Below, in pieces: positions 1 to 6,152 of a stretch of 29,236 nt of DNA. Origin of the DNA: an uncultured Collinsella sp. (GTDB lineage Bacteria; Actinomycetota; Coriobacteriia; Coriobacteriales; Coriobacteriaceae); the NCBI GenBank assembly GCA_900542325.1, contig UQMY01000030.1, forward strand, positions 1-29,236, in the 5' to 3' direction. The position numbers and the translations under genes were made by a program. The notes under the pieces are model-generated. The model was not told the DNA's origin. It saw nothing but the letters and a program-made list of their open reading frames with translations, and did not search any database. The stretch's first letter is position 1. Every line of letters starts with the position of its first letter.

Positions 1-106
1 TCATGCGGACTCCAAACCGGACCTGATGGTCCAACTTTTTGTCCGCAGTCCCACCCGTCAAAAAGGGACAGGTTAATTTTGGTAGGTTTTATCTGGTGAA
101 ACAATA
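1..106. repeat. Intergenic inverted repeats at window edge
   Basis: No gene is seen here. A 7-bp inverted repeat (4-10 with 41-47) encloses a smaller one (GGACC at 19-23 with GGTCC at 28-32), and a GTCCC/GGGAC pair follows. This is a small version of the outer-repeat plus inner-hairpin layout seen elsewhere in the window. It may be part of a dispersed intergenic element, but one copy cannot show that. Confidence 0.35.
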
Positions 107-144
107 AAGGCCTCGGCTCGTTTGGTGCGAGCCGAGGCCTTTTG
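107..144 (-). terminator. Terminator of the ECF operon, possibly bidirectional
   Basis: A perfect 15-bp GC-rich stem (107-121 with 129-143) has a 7-base loop. It lies 28 bases beyond the ecfT stop codon. Reading the minus strand, the stem is followed by a broken T-rich stretch; reading the plus strand, four T residues follow. It probably ends the S-ecfA-ecfT transcript and may also stop transcription entering from the left. Confidence 0.8.
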
Positions 145-171
145 CGTTGGGCGGTTGCTGTCGGTGGCGAA

Positions 172-918
172 CTAGAACAGGAAGCCGATGGCGATGAGGG
201 CGATGCTGACGATGAGTACGGCGATGTCCAGGCCCTTGATGGGGTAGCGCTTGTACGAGCTGGCGCGCGTGCGCAGATAGAAGCCGCGCTGTTCTGCCGC
301 CAAGGCCGTGGCATCGGTCTTGCCCACGCTCGAGATGAGCAGCGGCACACACAGTGGCAACATGAGCTTAAGCTTCTTGATAGGGTTCTTGGTGTCGTAC
401 TCGACGCCGCGCGTGGTCTGCGCTTCCATGATGGCGTTCATCTCCTGACCAAACACCGGCACAAAGCGCAGCGCCGTGGTAAAGGTGAAGGCATAGCGAT
501 ACGGTACGTGCAGCACCTCGACGCAGGCGTTGGCGAGGTCGTTGAGCTTGGTCACCATGAGCATGAGGATGAGCGGTAACGCCACACCCAGCAGGCGCAG
601 ACAGGCCTTCGATCCTGTGATGAGGCCCGTGTCGGTGATAAAGCCCCACACAACGTTGCCATCGCGCATAAAGGCCAGCTGGAGCACCAGCATGATAAGC
701 GCGAGCGGAATCAGCAACTTGAGCAGCGAGAACAGACGGTCGACGACACCGGCATAGGCGCCCAGCGCAAGGGTGAGCACCAAAAAGCCCAGCAGCGCCA
801 CGTAGGTGTCGGACAAGAAGATGCCGACGATGATGGCGGCGGCGAGGCCCAGTTTGACGACGGGGTTCAGGCGATGCAGCAGCGTATCGCCCGGCATGTA
901 GTCGATGACGTTAACCAC
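172..918 (-). CDS. ecfT: ECF transporter transmembrane (T) component
   Basis: This is the energy-coupling membrane subunit that links the ATPases to the substrate-binding S component in the cytoplasmic membrane. The protein has several hydrophobic segments near both ends and a conserved cytoplasmic middle containing ALRFVPVFGQEM and an A-x-x-x-RG motif (EAQTTRGVEYD), with a second copy (ALAAEQRGFYLRT); these are the coupling-helix signatures of EcfT. I chose a GTG start at 918 because AAGGAG lies 10 bases upstream; an in-frame ATG at 951 has a weaker site. With this start the gene is 248 aa, usual for the family, and its first codons overlap the ecfA stop by 8 bases, so the two are translationally coupled. 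Last gene of the operon. Confidence 0.9.
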   Translation of the reverse strand: MVNVIDYMPGDTLLHRLNPVVKLGLAAAIIVGIFLSDTYVALLGFLVLTLALGAYAGVVDRLFSLLKLLIPLALIMLVLQLAFMRDGNVVWGFITDTGLITGSKACLRLLGVALPLILMLMVTKLNDLANACVEVLHVPYRYAFTFTTALRFVPVFGQEMNAIMEAQTTRGVEYDTKNPIKKLKLMLPLCVPLLISSVGKTDATALAAEQRGFYLRTRASSYKRYPIKGLDIAVLIVSIALIAIGFLF

Positions 919-2662
919 GGCGGACCATCTCCTTGGTAATGCGAACGACATCGCTGACCTCGCTCACCTGCGCAAAAGCGGGCGAGACGGAAGATGCCAG
1001 ACGGCGCGAGAGTTCAATAACCTGGGGAGGCTCCACGTAGGCACGCCGCATGAGATCGATGTTCGAGAATAGCTCGTGCATGCGGCCGCGGTCGAGGATG
1101 CGACCGTCGGCCATTACCACAATGCGCTCGGCAAAATCCGAAACGACTTCCATATCGTGGCAGACCATGATAACGGCGCAACCGCGCTCGGCCATGGTGC
1201 GCACCGTTTCCATGACGGTCATGCACTCGCGGTAATCAAGGCCGCTCGTGGGCTCGTCGAGCACGACGATCTTGGGCTCTACGACCACGACAGAGGCGAG
1301 TGCCACCATCTGGCGCTGACCGCGCGAAAGCGAGAAAGGTGCCTCATCGGCAGGCAGGCCAAAGCGGTCGATGACGAGCTGGGCGCGACGCAGAGCCTCG
1401 GCGCGGTCCATGCCGCCAAGCTCCAAGCCAAAGGCGACCTCGTCGAGCACGGTGTCCTTGCAGATCTGACGGTCAGGGTTTTGGAAGAGGGTTGCGACTT
1501 CGCGGGCGATACGGCTCGTGGGAACGGCTGCGGTATCCAGTCCCGTGACGCGCACGCTGCCTGAGGCGGGCTTAAGCAGGCCTGTGAGCAGCTTGGTGAG
1601 CGTGGTCTTGCCGGCACCGTTCTGGCCGACGATGCCCACGAGCTCGCCGGGATAGAGGGTTAGGTTGAGGTCGTGGACGGCGGCGCCGCCATTGGGATAG
1701 GCAAACTCAACATGGTCGAAGGTGAGCACGGGCTCGGCGTCCTTGGCGTGCGGGCGCAACGACGGTGCGTGCGGTGAGCCGGCGGGTGCCTGAATGTCGC
1801 TGCTTGCGTGTGCGGGGTCGACGATGCCCGAAATCAGGCGCTCGGCCTCATCGACATCCAAGCAAGGGGTACCGCTTACCAGGCCATCGGCCTGGAGGCT
1901 ATTGAAGATACGCGTGACGCGCGGGCAGTCGACGCCGATTGTGCGCAGCTCATCGGTATACGCGAAAACCTCGTGCGGCTCGCCCTGCAGCGCGATTTCG
2001 CCCTGGTTGAGCACGAGCACGCGGTTGCAGTACTCCGAGAGCAGGGCGACCTTTTGCTCAACGACGACGATGGTGATTCCAAGTGCGCGGTTTGCCTCAC
2101 GTAGCGTCTCGAAGACCAACGTGGAGCTGGCGGGGTCGAGTGCCGCGGTGGGCTCGTCGAGAACCAAGACACGCGGACGCATGGCGAGGATGGCGGCGAT
2201 GGCTACCTTTTGCTTCTGTCCGCCCGAGAGGGTGGCGATCTCGCGGTCGCGCAGGTCGCTGATGCCGACGGTCTCGAGCGTTTCGCTCACGCGCCGCTCG
2301 ATCTGGTCGTGGGGAACGCCAAAGTTCTCGAGGCCAAAGAGCATCTCGTCCTCGACGACCGAGGCGACCATCTGCGTGTCGATATCCTGCAGCACACTGC
2401 CGACGATTTGCGACACGTCGGTGAGCGAGGCTTCGCAGGTGTCGTGGCCGTCAACCATGACGGACCCAAAGAACGTGCCGGTGTAGTGGTGGGGCACGGC
2501 GCCCGACAGGCAGGCGGAAAGCGTGGACTTGCCGGCGCCCGAGGGCCCGATGATGCCGATGAAATCTCCCTTGTTCACGCTGAGCGAGATGTGGCTAAGC
2601 GCCTGCTCGGTCTGCGTGCCATAGGAGAACGAGACATCGTCGACGTTGATGATCGTTTCCAT
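911..2662 (-). CDS. ecfA: Fused double ATPase of ECF transporter (EcfA-EcfA')
   Basis: Both ABC ATPases of the ECF module are joined in one 583-aa chain. Domain 1 has Walker A GPSGAGKST (39-47), signature LSGGQ (145-149) and Walker B VLVLDE (165-170). A Pro/Ala-rich linker spans about 283-310. Domain 2 has Walker A GQNGAGKTT (346-354), the EcfA-typical QNPDRQ, signature LSRGQ (445-449) and Walker B VVLDE. The switch histidine is present in domain 2 (VCHDME) but is Gln in domain 1 (VVEQK), so the two ATP sites may be unequal. Fusions of this kind are known for operon-encoded ECF systems. The start ATG is preceded by AAAGG. It follows the S gene after a 212-base structured gap and overlaps ecfT. 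Confidence 0.95.
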   Translation of the reverse strand: METIINVDDVSFSYGTQTEQALSHISLSVNKGDFIGIIGPSGAGKSTLSACLSGAVPHHYTGTFFGSVMVDGHDTCEASLTDVSQIVGSVLQDIDTQMVASVVEDEMLFGLENFGVPHDQIERRVSETLETVGISDLRDREIATLSGGQKQKVAIAAILAMRPRVLVLDEPTAALDPASSTLVFETLREANRALGITIVVVEQKVALLSEYCNRVLVLNQGEIALQGEPHEVFAYTDELRTIGVDCPRVTRIFNSLQADGLVSGTPCLDVDEAERLISGIVDPAHASSDIQAPAGSPHAPSLRPHAKDAEPVLTFDHVEFAYPNGGAAVHDLNLTLYPGELVGIVGQNGAGKTTLTKLLTGLLKPASGSVRVTGLDTAAVPTSRIAREVATLFQNPDRQICKDTVLDEVAFGLELGGMDRAEALRRAQLVIDRFGLPADEAPFSLSRGQRQMVALASVVVVEPKIVVLDEPTSGLDYRECMTVMETVRTMAERGCAVIMVCHDMEVVSDFAERIVVMADGRILDRGRMHELFSNIDLMRRAYVEPPQVIELSRRLASSVSPAFAQVSEVSDVVRITKEMVRRG

Positions 2663-2680
2663 GGATACCTTTCATAGTCA

Positions 2681-2724
2681 TTGGAGACGTTCTTACATGA
2701 CCAGTCGTTTAAGAACGTCCCCAA
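2681..2724 (-). repeat. Hairpin between S component and ecfA
   Basis: A perfect 10-bp inverted repeat (2686-2695 with 2710-2719) is extended on the outside by four more pairs after a single mismatch (2681-2684 with 2721-2724). An eight-base word, AGTCGTTT, occurs inside the loop and again at 2730-2737. It lies just upstream of the ecfA ribosome-binding site on the operon transcript. It may protect or process the mRNA, or be a dispersed repeat. Confidence 0.6.
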
Positions 2725-2767
2725 AAGCTAGTCGTTTGGGACAGTCTTTGTTGGTGGAGTGCGGAGA

Positions 2768-2868
2768 CGGCTTTACGAGGGGCCCCAGGTTGGCGCGAAA
2801 GGGGAGCGAAGCGTACTTGGGTACGCGAGCGACGAATGAACGCCAAGATGGGGTGGCTCGTAAAGCCG
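2768..2868 (-). repeat. Nested inverted repeat downstream of S component
   Basis: The outer arms are a perfect 12-bp pair (2768-2779 with 2857-2868). Inside, 2783-2795 pairs with 2841-2853 at 11 of 13 positions. The centre is a perfect GCGTAC/GTACGC hairpin with a TTGG loop (2811-2826). The element is 101 bases long and begins just after the S-gene stop. It has no U-tract on the operon strand, so it is more likely an mRNA stability or processing structure, or an inserted element, than a full terminator. Confidence 0.65.
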
Positions 2869-2874
2869 AGCGGG

Positions 2875-3444
2875 TTAATTGAGCTTCAGGGCCTTCTGGA
2901 TGGGCAAGTAGAGGGCGCCGACCAGAATGGCGTTAAAGACGGCGGTCATGGCGACGACGGGCAACATGGCGGCGGCGAGCTCGCCGACCACGCCGAGCAT
3001 GGCCATCTTGATGACCATGAAGATGACGCCGGAGACAAAGGTGGTCAGGAAGGTTGCGACAATGGCGATCGCGGGCTTGACCTGACCGTTCTTGCCGGCG
3101 GCGTTGACGATGCCGGCCATGAGCATGGCGGCGATGCCCTCAGCGGCAAAATCGACGAACGGCGAAGTGGTGGTGATCTGGATCACGGCAGCCGAGATGA
3201 GGCCAATGACGAGCGCTTGGCCGATGTTGGGGCGAACGACCAGGATGGTGAGGCAGAAGGCCGAGATGATGAACTCGGGGCTGATCATGCCGCCCGAGAT
3301 GCCCGAGATTGCCTTGCCGACGGTGAAGTTGAGGATGAAGCCGGCGGCGAGCAGGATGGCGAGCAGGACGAGGGCGCGGACATCGAGTTTGCCGCGGTCG
3401 GCGGTCTGGACGGTGCGGGGCTGGGCGGCGGTGTTCTGAGACAT
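2875..3444 (-). CDS. ECF transporter substrate-specific (S) component, predicted tryptophan-related
   Basis: This small integral membrane protein (189 aa from the ATG at 3444, with AAAGGA 8 bases upstream) captures the substrate and docks on EcfT/EcfA. After a short polar N-terminus it shows about six hydrophobic helices, starting around ALVLLAILLAAGFIL, with a conserved-looking GGMISPEF loop. Size and topology fit S components. The family cannot be named from sequence alone. Its substrate is inferred from regulation: the only gene between a three-Trp attenuator and the ATPase gene is this one, so tryptophan, a precursor or a Trp-containing compound is the best guess. The general shape resembles the Bacillus TrpP type, but that is from memory and unverified. 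A start at 3474 would lack a good ribosome site. Confidence 0.85.
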   Translation of the reverse strand: MSQNTAAQPRTVQTADRGKLDVRALVLLAILLAAGFILNFTVGKAISGISGGMISPEFIISAFCLTILVVRPNIGQALVIGLISAAVIQITTTSPFVDFAAEGIAAMLMAGIVNAAGKNGQVKPAIAIVATFLTTFVSGVIFMVIKMAMLGVVGELAAAMLPVVAMTAVFNAILVGALYLPIQKALKLN

Positions 3445-3521
3445 GGTGAAAATCCTTTCGGAATGGGAGTGCAAGAGAAAAGCGGAGGCGCGTGATGCGA
3501 ATGCGATCGGGCTCGAGATAG

Positions 3522-3552
3522 AAAAAGGCCCCCGGTCGAAACCGGAGGCCTT
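3522..3552 (-). terminator. Attenuator terminator of the trp-type leader
   Basis: On the minus strand a 12-bp stem (3541-3552 with 3525-3536; all pairs Watson-Crick except one G-U) is capped by a UUCG tetraloop (3537-3540) and followed by five U residues (3522-3526; two of these can also pair at the stem base). It lies between the leader peptide stop codon and the S-component start, the position expected of an attenuator. Confidence 0.93.
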
Positions 3553-3601
3553 CCAATCACCTAGAGCGCAAAAACAGGCGTGAGGGACTCACTGTCGACC
3601 G
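3533..3601 (-). promoter_or_regulatory. Trp attenuator: antiterminator pairing
   Basis: The leader-gene segment CGGUCGA (3595-3601, Gly-Arg codons near the end of the leader) is exactly complementary to UCGACCG (3533-3539), which covers part of the loop and the 3' arm of the terminator. It begins 17 bases after the last Trp codon. A ribosome stalled on the Trp codons would leave it free to pair and break the terminator; a ribosome that reaches the stop codon would cover it and let the terminator form. A small hairpin (3580-3584 with 3588-3592) holds the stop codon. The pairings are seen; the mechanism is inferred from classical leader-peptide attenuation. Confidence 0.82.
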
Positions 3602-3657
3602 ATCGTATTCGCATCACGCCACCACCAGTTGTTGAGAGACTTCATCGTGTTCTTCAT
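3589..3657 (-). CDS. Trp leader peptide (22 aa)
   Basis: This short gene begins with ATG at 3657, 8 bases after a strong AAAGGAG. It encodes 22 residues beginning MKNTMKSLNN, then three consecutive Trp codons (UGG at 3619-3627), then RDANTIGRQ and a UGA stop. Three Trp in 22 residues, a good ribosome site, a terminator 37 bases past the stop and a complementary antiterminator arm together mark it as a regulatory leader peptide, not a functional protein. It controls the downstream ECF operon by translation-coupled attenuation. Its frame does not continue into the S gene. Confidence 0.9.
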   Translation of the reverse strand: MKNTMKSLNNWWWRDANTIGRQ

Positions 3658-3715
3658 GTTGGTGGCTCCTTTCGTGATGCCGTGGCGCGGTCGCACCTAG
3701 TTGCTGTTGCGCTGC

Positions 3716-3721
3716 ACTATA
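3716..3721 (-). promoter_or_regulatory. -10 element of the Trp leader/ECF promoter
   Basis: TATAGT on the minus strand, preceded by TGTGC. It lies about 44 bases upstream of the leader ribosome-binding site, giving a 5' untranslated region of roughly 40-50 bases. No good -35 hexamer is seen at 17 bases. Confidence 0.5.
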
Positions 3722-3742
3722 GCACAGCGAAGTGTGTGCGGG

Positions 3743-3765
3743 GAAATCTTTTTTAAAAAGATTTC
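3743..3765. promoter_or_regulatory. AT-rich palindrome upstream of the Trp leader promoter
   Basis: A perfect 11-bp inverted repeat (3743-3753 with 3755-3765) around a single base. It borders the expected -35 region of the leader promoter, so it could be an operator or an upstream activating sequence. A GGCGGG/CCCGCC hairpin (3767-3781) lies beside it. Confidence 0.4.
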
Positions 3766-3795
3766 GGGCGGGTTTCCCGCCGGTCAAAAGAGCGG

Positions 3796-3837
3796 GCTGA
3801 GCGGGCGAGGCTGACATTGCTGCCTCGCCCGCTCAGC
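3796..3837 (-). terminator. Terminator of the C69 dipeptidase gene
   Basis: A perfect 15-bp GC-rich stem (3796-3810 with 3823-3837) with a 12-base loop, placed 7 bases beyond the dipeptidase stop codon. The T-rich stretch comes only some bases later (CTCTTTTG on the minus strand), so termination strength is uncertain. Confidence 0.72.
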
Positions 3838-3844
3838 TAAGACG

Positions 3845-5755
3845 TTACTCCTTATTGCGACGGTAGAGGAAGTAACCGCCCGCGGAGATGACGGCAACGC
3901 CAGCGATGGCGAATGCAGCCACCACGCGGCCATCAAAACTATCACCGGTGGTGGGCAGGCCGCCCTTGGTGTTCGTTTTGTTGGTGGTTACTGTGGTCGT
4001 GGTGTCGGACTTGCCAGGCTTCTCGGGCTTGGTGGTGGGCTGCTCGGGCTTAGCGGGCTGCTCGGGGGTGCCGGGCTGATCCGGGGTGACCGGATCGGTG
4101 GCAAGAGCATCCTTGGCGTAAGTGATGGACACCTTGAGGCCGTTGGTCTCGGTGTTCAGGTCGCTCGGGGTGAAGGGCTTACTGAAGTCCTCAGCCTTCA
4201 GATAAGCGCGCATCTCCTGGAGCAGGGCCTTGCACTTGACATAGGTGTTCTTGGTGGCAGCGTTGCCGGCCTTGTTGGCCAGGGCGGTGCGGCCCTCAGT
4301 GGTGGTCTCGGCGAGCATGGCCTTGTCGACCTCGAGGTTCTGCTCGATGAGCTCGTTCTGGAGAGCGTCGAGGTAGGCGCGAACGCCGGTGCCGAGCTGC
4401 TCACGGTGCTCGAAGCACAGGGAGCTGATGTCCATGAGGACATAGTTGATGGAGTTCTCGGGCTCCTCGTTGTTCACGATGTCCTCCTCTTCGCAGTGAT
4501 CGAAGGAGACGGTCTGGTCGCTGTAGTACGGGCTAACCTCGGTGAGCAGTGCGGAGTAGTAGGGGATGGCGACGGAGTAGGCGGCGCGGGAGAGCATCTC
4601 CCACTGGATGGTCGCGATCTCGGGGTCCATGCCCTGACGGATCTGGAAGAGATTGACCTCGGTGTTGGTCTCGGTACCAATGGCGTAGGCGCCGTCGGTG
4701 TTGGCGTTGAGGCCCGGGACCTTCTCGCCGCGGTTGCCAAACGCGCGGATCATCTCAAAGGTGTTCCAGTCGGACTTGCCGGGCTGGAAGAACAGCGGCT
4801 GCGCCTTGCTAACCAGGGCGCCGGTCGTGGCGCGAGCTTTCGGGTTCGTATCATGGACGATCTTATAGTCGGTGCCCTCGGTGAGCGGCATACCGAAGTA
4901 GGCGCGACCCTGGACATAACGGGCCCAAGAATGCATGGCCTTTTCGCTAATTGCCTCGCCGTAGGTCTGGGCAACGTCAAATTGACCGTCATCGAAGTAC
5001 TTGGCGAAGCCATTCTCCTTAGGCATGGACTCGATGGTCGCAGAGTGGAGACAGTTCGCGGTGTCGGTAAGGTCAACCTTGTAGTTGAGGTTGCCGATGT
5101 TGGGGTTGAGCGAGGCGATATCGTCAGTGAGCCTCATGGCGATCCACTGGTGGCCGGAAAGTGCGGCAAACAGCCAAGTCTCGTTGCTGTCGGCGATGAT
5201 AATCTGATCGTTGCCGCAGGCGCCCTGCTCGTCGATGATCTTGCCGAGGAGCTCGACGCCCTCACGTGCATTGGCGCTTTCACCTAAGATAACGCTGCCG
5301 TAGCTGTACTCGCCAATACCGGTTTTGGTCAGGGGGTCTGCTGCCTCAGCATCAGCATTCATGCCGGTGGTCAGCGTTGCGGAGCAGGACACGCCCTTCT
5401 CATTGATGCCTGCCTCAGAGTAGGCATCATAGCGCCCGTGCCACTGGGAGGGATGGTCGCGTACATAGGTGTAGCGATACGTGGTCTTGGTCGAGGTATA
5501 CATGAATGCGGACTCGTCCGAGCCGTACGTATGCCCCGGGCCGTGAGAAGGCTCAATGCCAAAGTGCTTGAGGTAGCGCTTATCGAAGTCCTCGGCGCGG
5601 CCATAGTACGTGTCACCGTCGGCCGTCAGCTTGTTGCCCATGTACATCTGCGTGCAGGCGAGCGCAGATGTCGGCATGGACATGATGGTTGCAGCTCCAA
5701 ATGCAAGGCCTATGCCAAGCTTCTTGAGCGCGTTGACGGGATGAGTTTTACTCAT
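3845..5755 (-). CDS. Secreted, LPxTG-anchored C69 family dipeptidase
   Basis: A peptidase C69 (PepD-like, N-terminal nucleophile) enzyme that removes dipeptides from peptides outside the cell. The 636-aa chain starts with a signal peptide (KK, then a hydrophobic stretch) ending in the signal peptidase I motif A-L-A before Cys34. Cutting there would make Cys34 the N-terminal residue, as the C69 catalytic Cys must be. Family features follow: YYGRAEDFD, an EAGINEKGVS segment and IIIADSNETWLF. After about residue 560 a Pro/Glu/Thr-rich wall-spanning stretch leads to LPTTG (600-604), a hydrophobic helix and the tail YRRNKE, a complete sortase signal. The ribosome site is GGGAGGG. It is monocistronic with its own terminator, and is probably involved in using dietary or host peptides. 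Confidence 0.93.
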   Translation of the reverse strand: MSKTHPVNALKKLGIGLAFGAATIMSMPTSALACTQMYMGNKLTADGDTYYGRAEDFDKRYLKHFGIEPSHGPGHTYGSDESAFMYTSTKTTYRYTYVRDHPSQWHGRYDAYSEAGINEKGVSCSATLTTGMNADAEAADPLTKTGIGEYSYGSVILGESANAREGVELLGKIIDEQGACGNDQIIIADSNETWLFAALSGHQWIAMRLTDDIASLNPNIGNLNYKVDLTDTANCLHSATIESMPKENGFAKYFDDGQFDVAQTYGEAISEKAMHSWARYVQGRAYFGMPLTEGTDYKIVHDTNPKARATTGALVSKAQPLFFQPGKSDWNTFEMIRAFGNRGEKVPGLNANTDGAYAIGTETNTEVNLFQIRQGMDPEIATIQWEMLSRAAYSVAIPYYSALLTEVSPYYSDQTVSFDHCEEEDIVNNEEPENSINYVLMDISSLCFEHREQLGTGVRAYLDALQNELIEQNLEVDKAMLAETTTEGRTALANKAGNAATKNTYVKCKALLQEMRAYLKAEDFSKPFTPSDLNTETNGLKVSITYAKDALATDPVTPDQPGTPEQPAKPEQPTTKPEKPGKSDTTTTVTTNKTNTKGGLPTTGDSFDGRVVAAFAIAGVAVISAGGYFLYRRNKE

Positions 5756-5774
5756 ATTCCCTCCCAGCGTGCGA

Positions 5775-5798
5775 AAGCCCTCTGTCTCCAGAGGGCTT
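5775..5798 (-). promoter_or_regulatory. Leader hairpin before the C69 dipeptidase gene
   Basis: A perfect 9-bp stem (5775-5783 with 5790-5798) with a 6-base loop lies about 10 bases upstream of the ribosome-binding site, on the transcript. Only three T residues follow, so it is a weak terminator at best. It could stabilise the mRNA or modulate ribosome access. The rest of 5799-5970 is AT-rich and holds a possible -10 (TATATT, minus strand) but no gene. Confidence 0.5.
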
Positions 5799-5970
5799 CA
5801 CCCAATAATTACACCCCCTTAGCGTAACGAATTCGAAACAATATACATCCATGAAAGTTATTTACTCGATAAGCGTGGCGAAATATGCGATTAACGGTAA
5901 ATTGAACTCATTTAGTGGGAAATCAATTTGTATAACGCCAGCGAAAAATGTAGCTAAATAAAGCGTCAAG

Positions 5971-6020
5971 AAAAAAGCGGACCCCTCGCCGGCATGTGGT
6001 TTCATGCCGGCGAGGGGTCC
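5971..6020 (-). terminator. Strong terminator after the lipid kinase and miniprotein
   Basis: A perfect 18-bp stem (5979-5996 with 6003-6020), 6-base loop, then a run of T residues on the minus strand (5971-5976). It ends the transcript of the kinase and the small membrane protein. Confidence 0.93.
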
Positions 6021-6049
6021 GGGCTGCACGGGCCGTCTAAGAGTAATGG

Positions 6050-6142
6050 CTACTTCTTTCGACGGTGAATCACGTTAATGGCGTAGCCGACGAGCATGGC
6101 CAAAACGATGACGATAAAGCCAAGGATGGGGTTGTCGTTCAC
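6050..6142 (-). CDS. 30-residue single-pass membrane miniprotein
   Basis: This small gene starts with GTG at 6142, 7 bases after a strong AGGAGG. The protein is a short polar start (NDNPIL), one hydrophobic helix (GFIVIVLAMLVGYAI) and a basic tail ending HRRKK, so an inner-membrane orientation with the tail in the cytoplasm is likely. It begins 10 bases after the kinase stop, whose last codons overlap the ribosome site, and is followed by the operon terminator. I do not recognise a family. A role as a partner or membrane tether of the lipid kinase is only inferred from the coupling. Confidence 0.72.
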   Translation of the reverse strand: MNDNPILGFIVIVLAMLVGYAINVIHRRKK

Positions 6143-6152
6143 GGGGGTCCTC

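Larger units (their letters stand above)
3490..3619 (-). repeat. Long inverted repeat enclosing the Trp terminator
   Basis: Positions 3490-3510 and 3599-3619 are inverted copies matching at 20 of 21 positions, separated by 88 bases. The right-hand arm lies inside the leader peptide gene directly after the Trp codons; the left-hand arm lies in the untranslated RNA between the terminator and the S gene. The pairing does not compete directly with the terminator, which sits in the loop. Confidence 0.85.

Noticed and set aside
2836..3495. Plus-strand frame of 219 codons opposite the ECF S component
   Set aside because: Acidic, Gly/Asp-rich low-complexity translation typical of an antisense shadow; the minus strand has membrane helices, a ribosome site and operon context.
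3614..3817. 67-codon minus-strand frame covering the Trp leader promoter
   Set aside because: It crosses two hairpins and the promoter, has no ribosome site and is in a different frame from the well-supported leader peptide.
4000..4090. CRISPR-like or tandem DNA repeat in the region coding for the dipeptidase C-terminus
   Set aside because: The repetition comes from Pro/Glu/Thr-rich wall-spanning protein sequence in frame, not from spaced identical DNA repeats.
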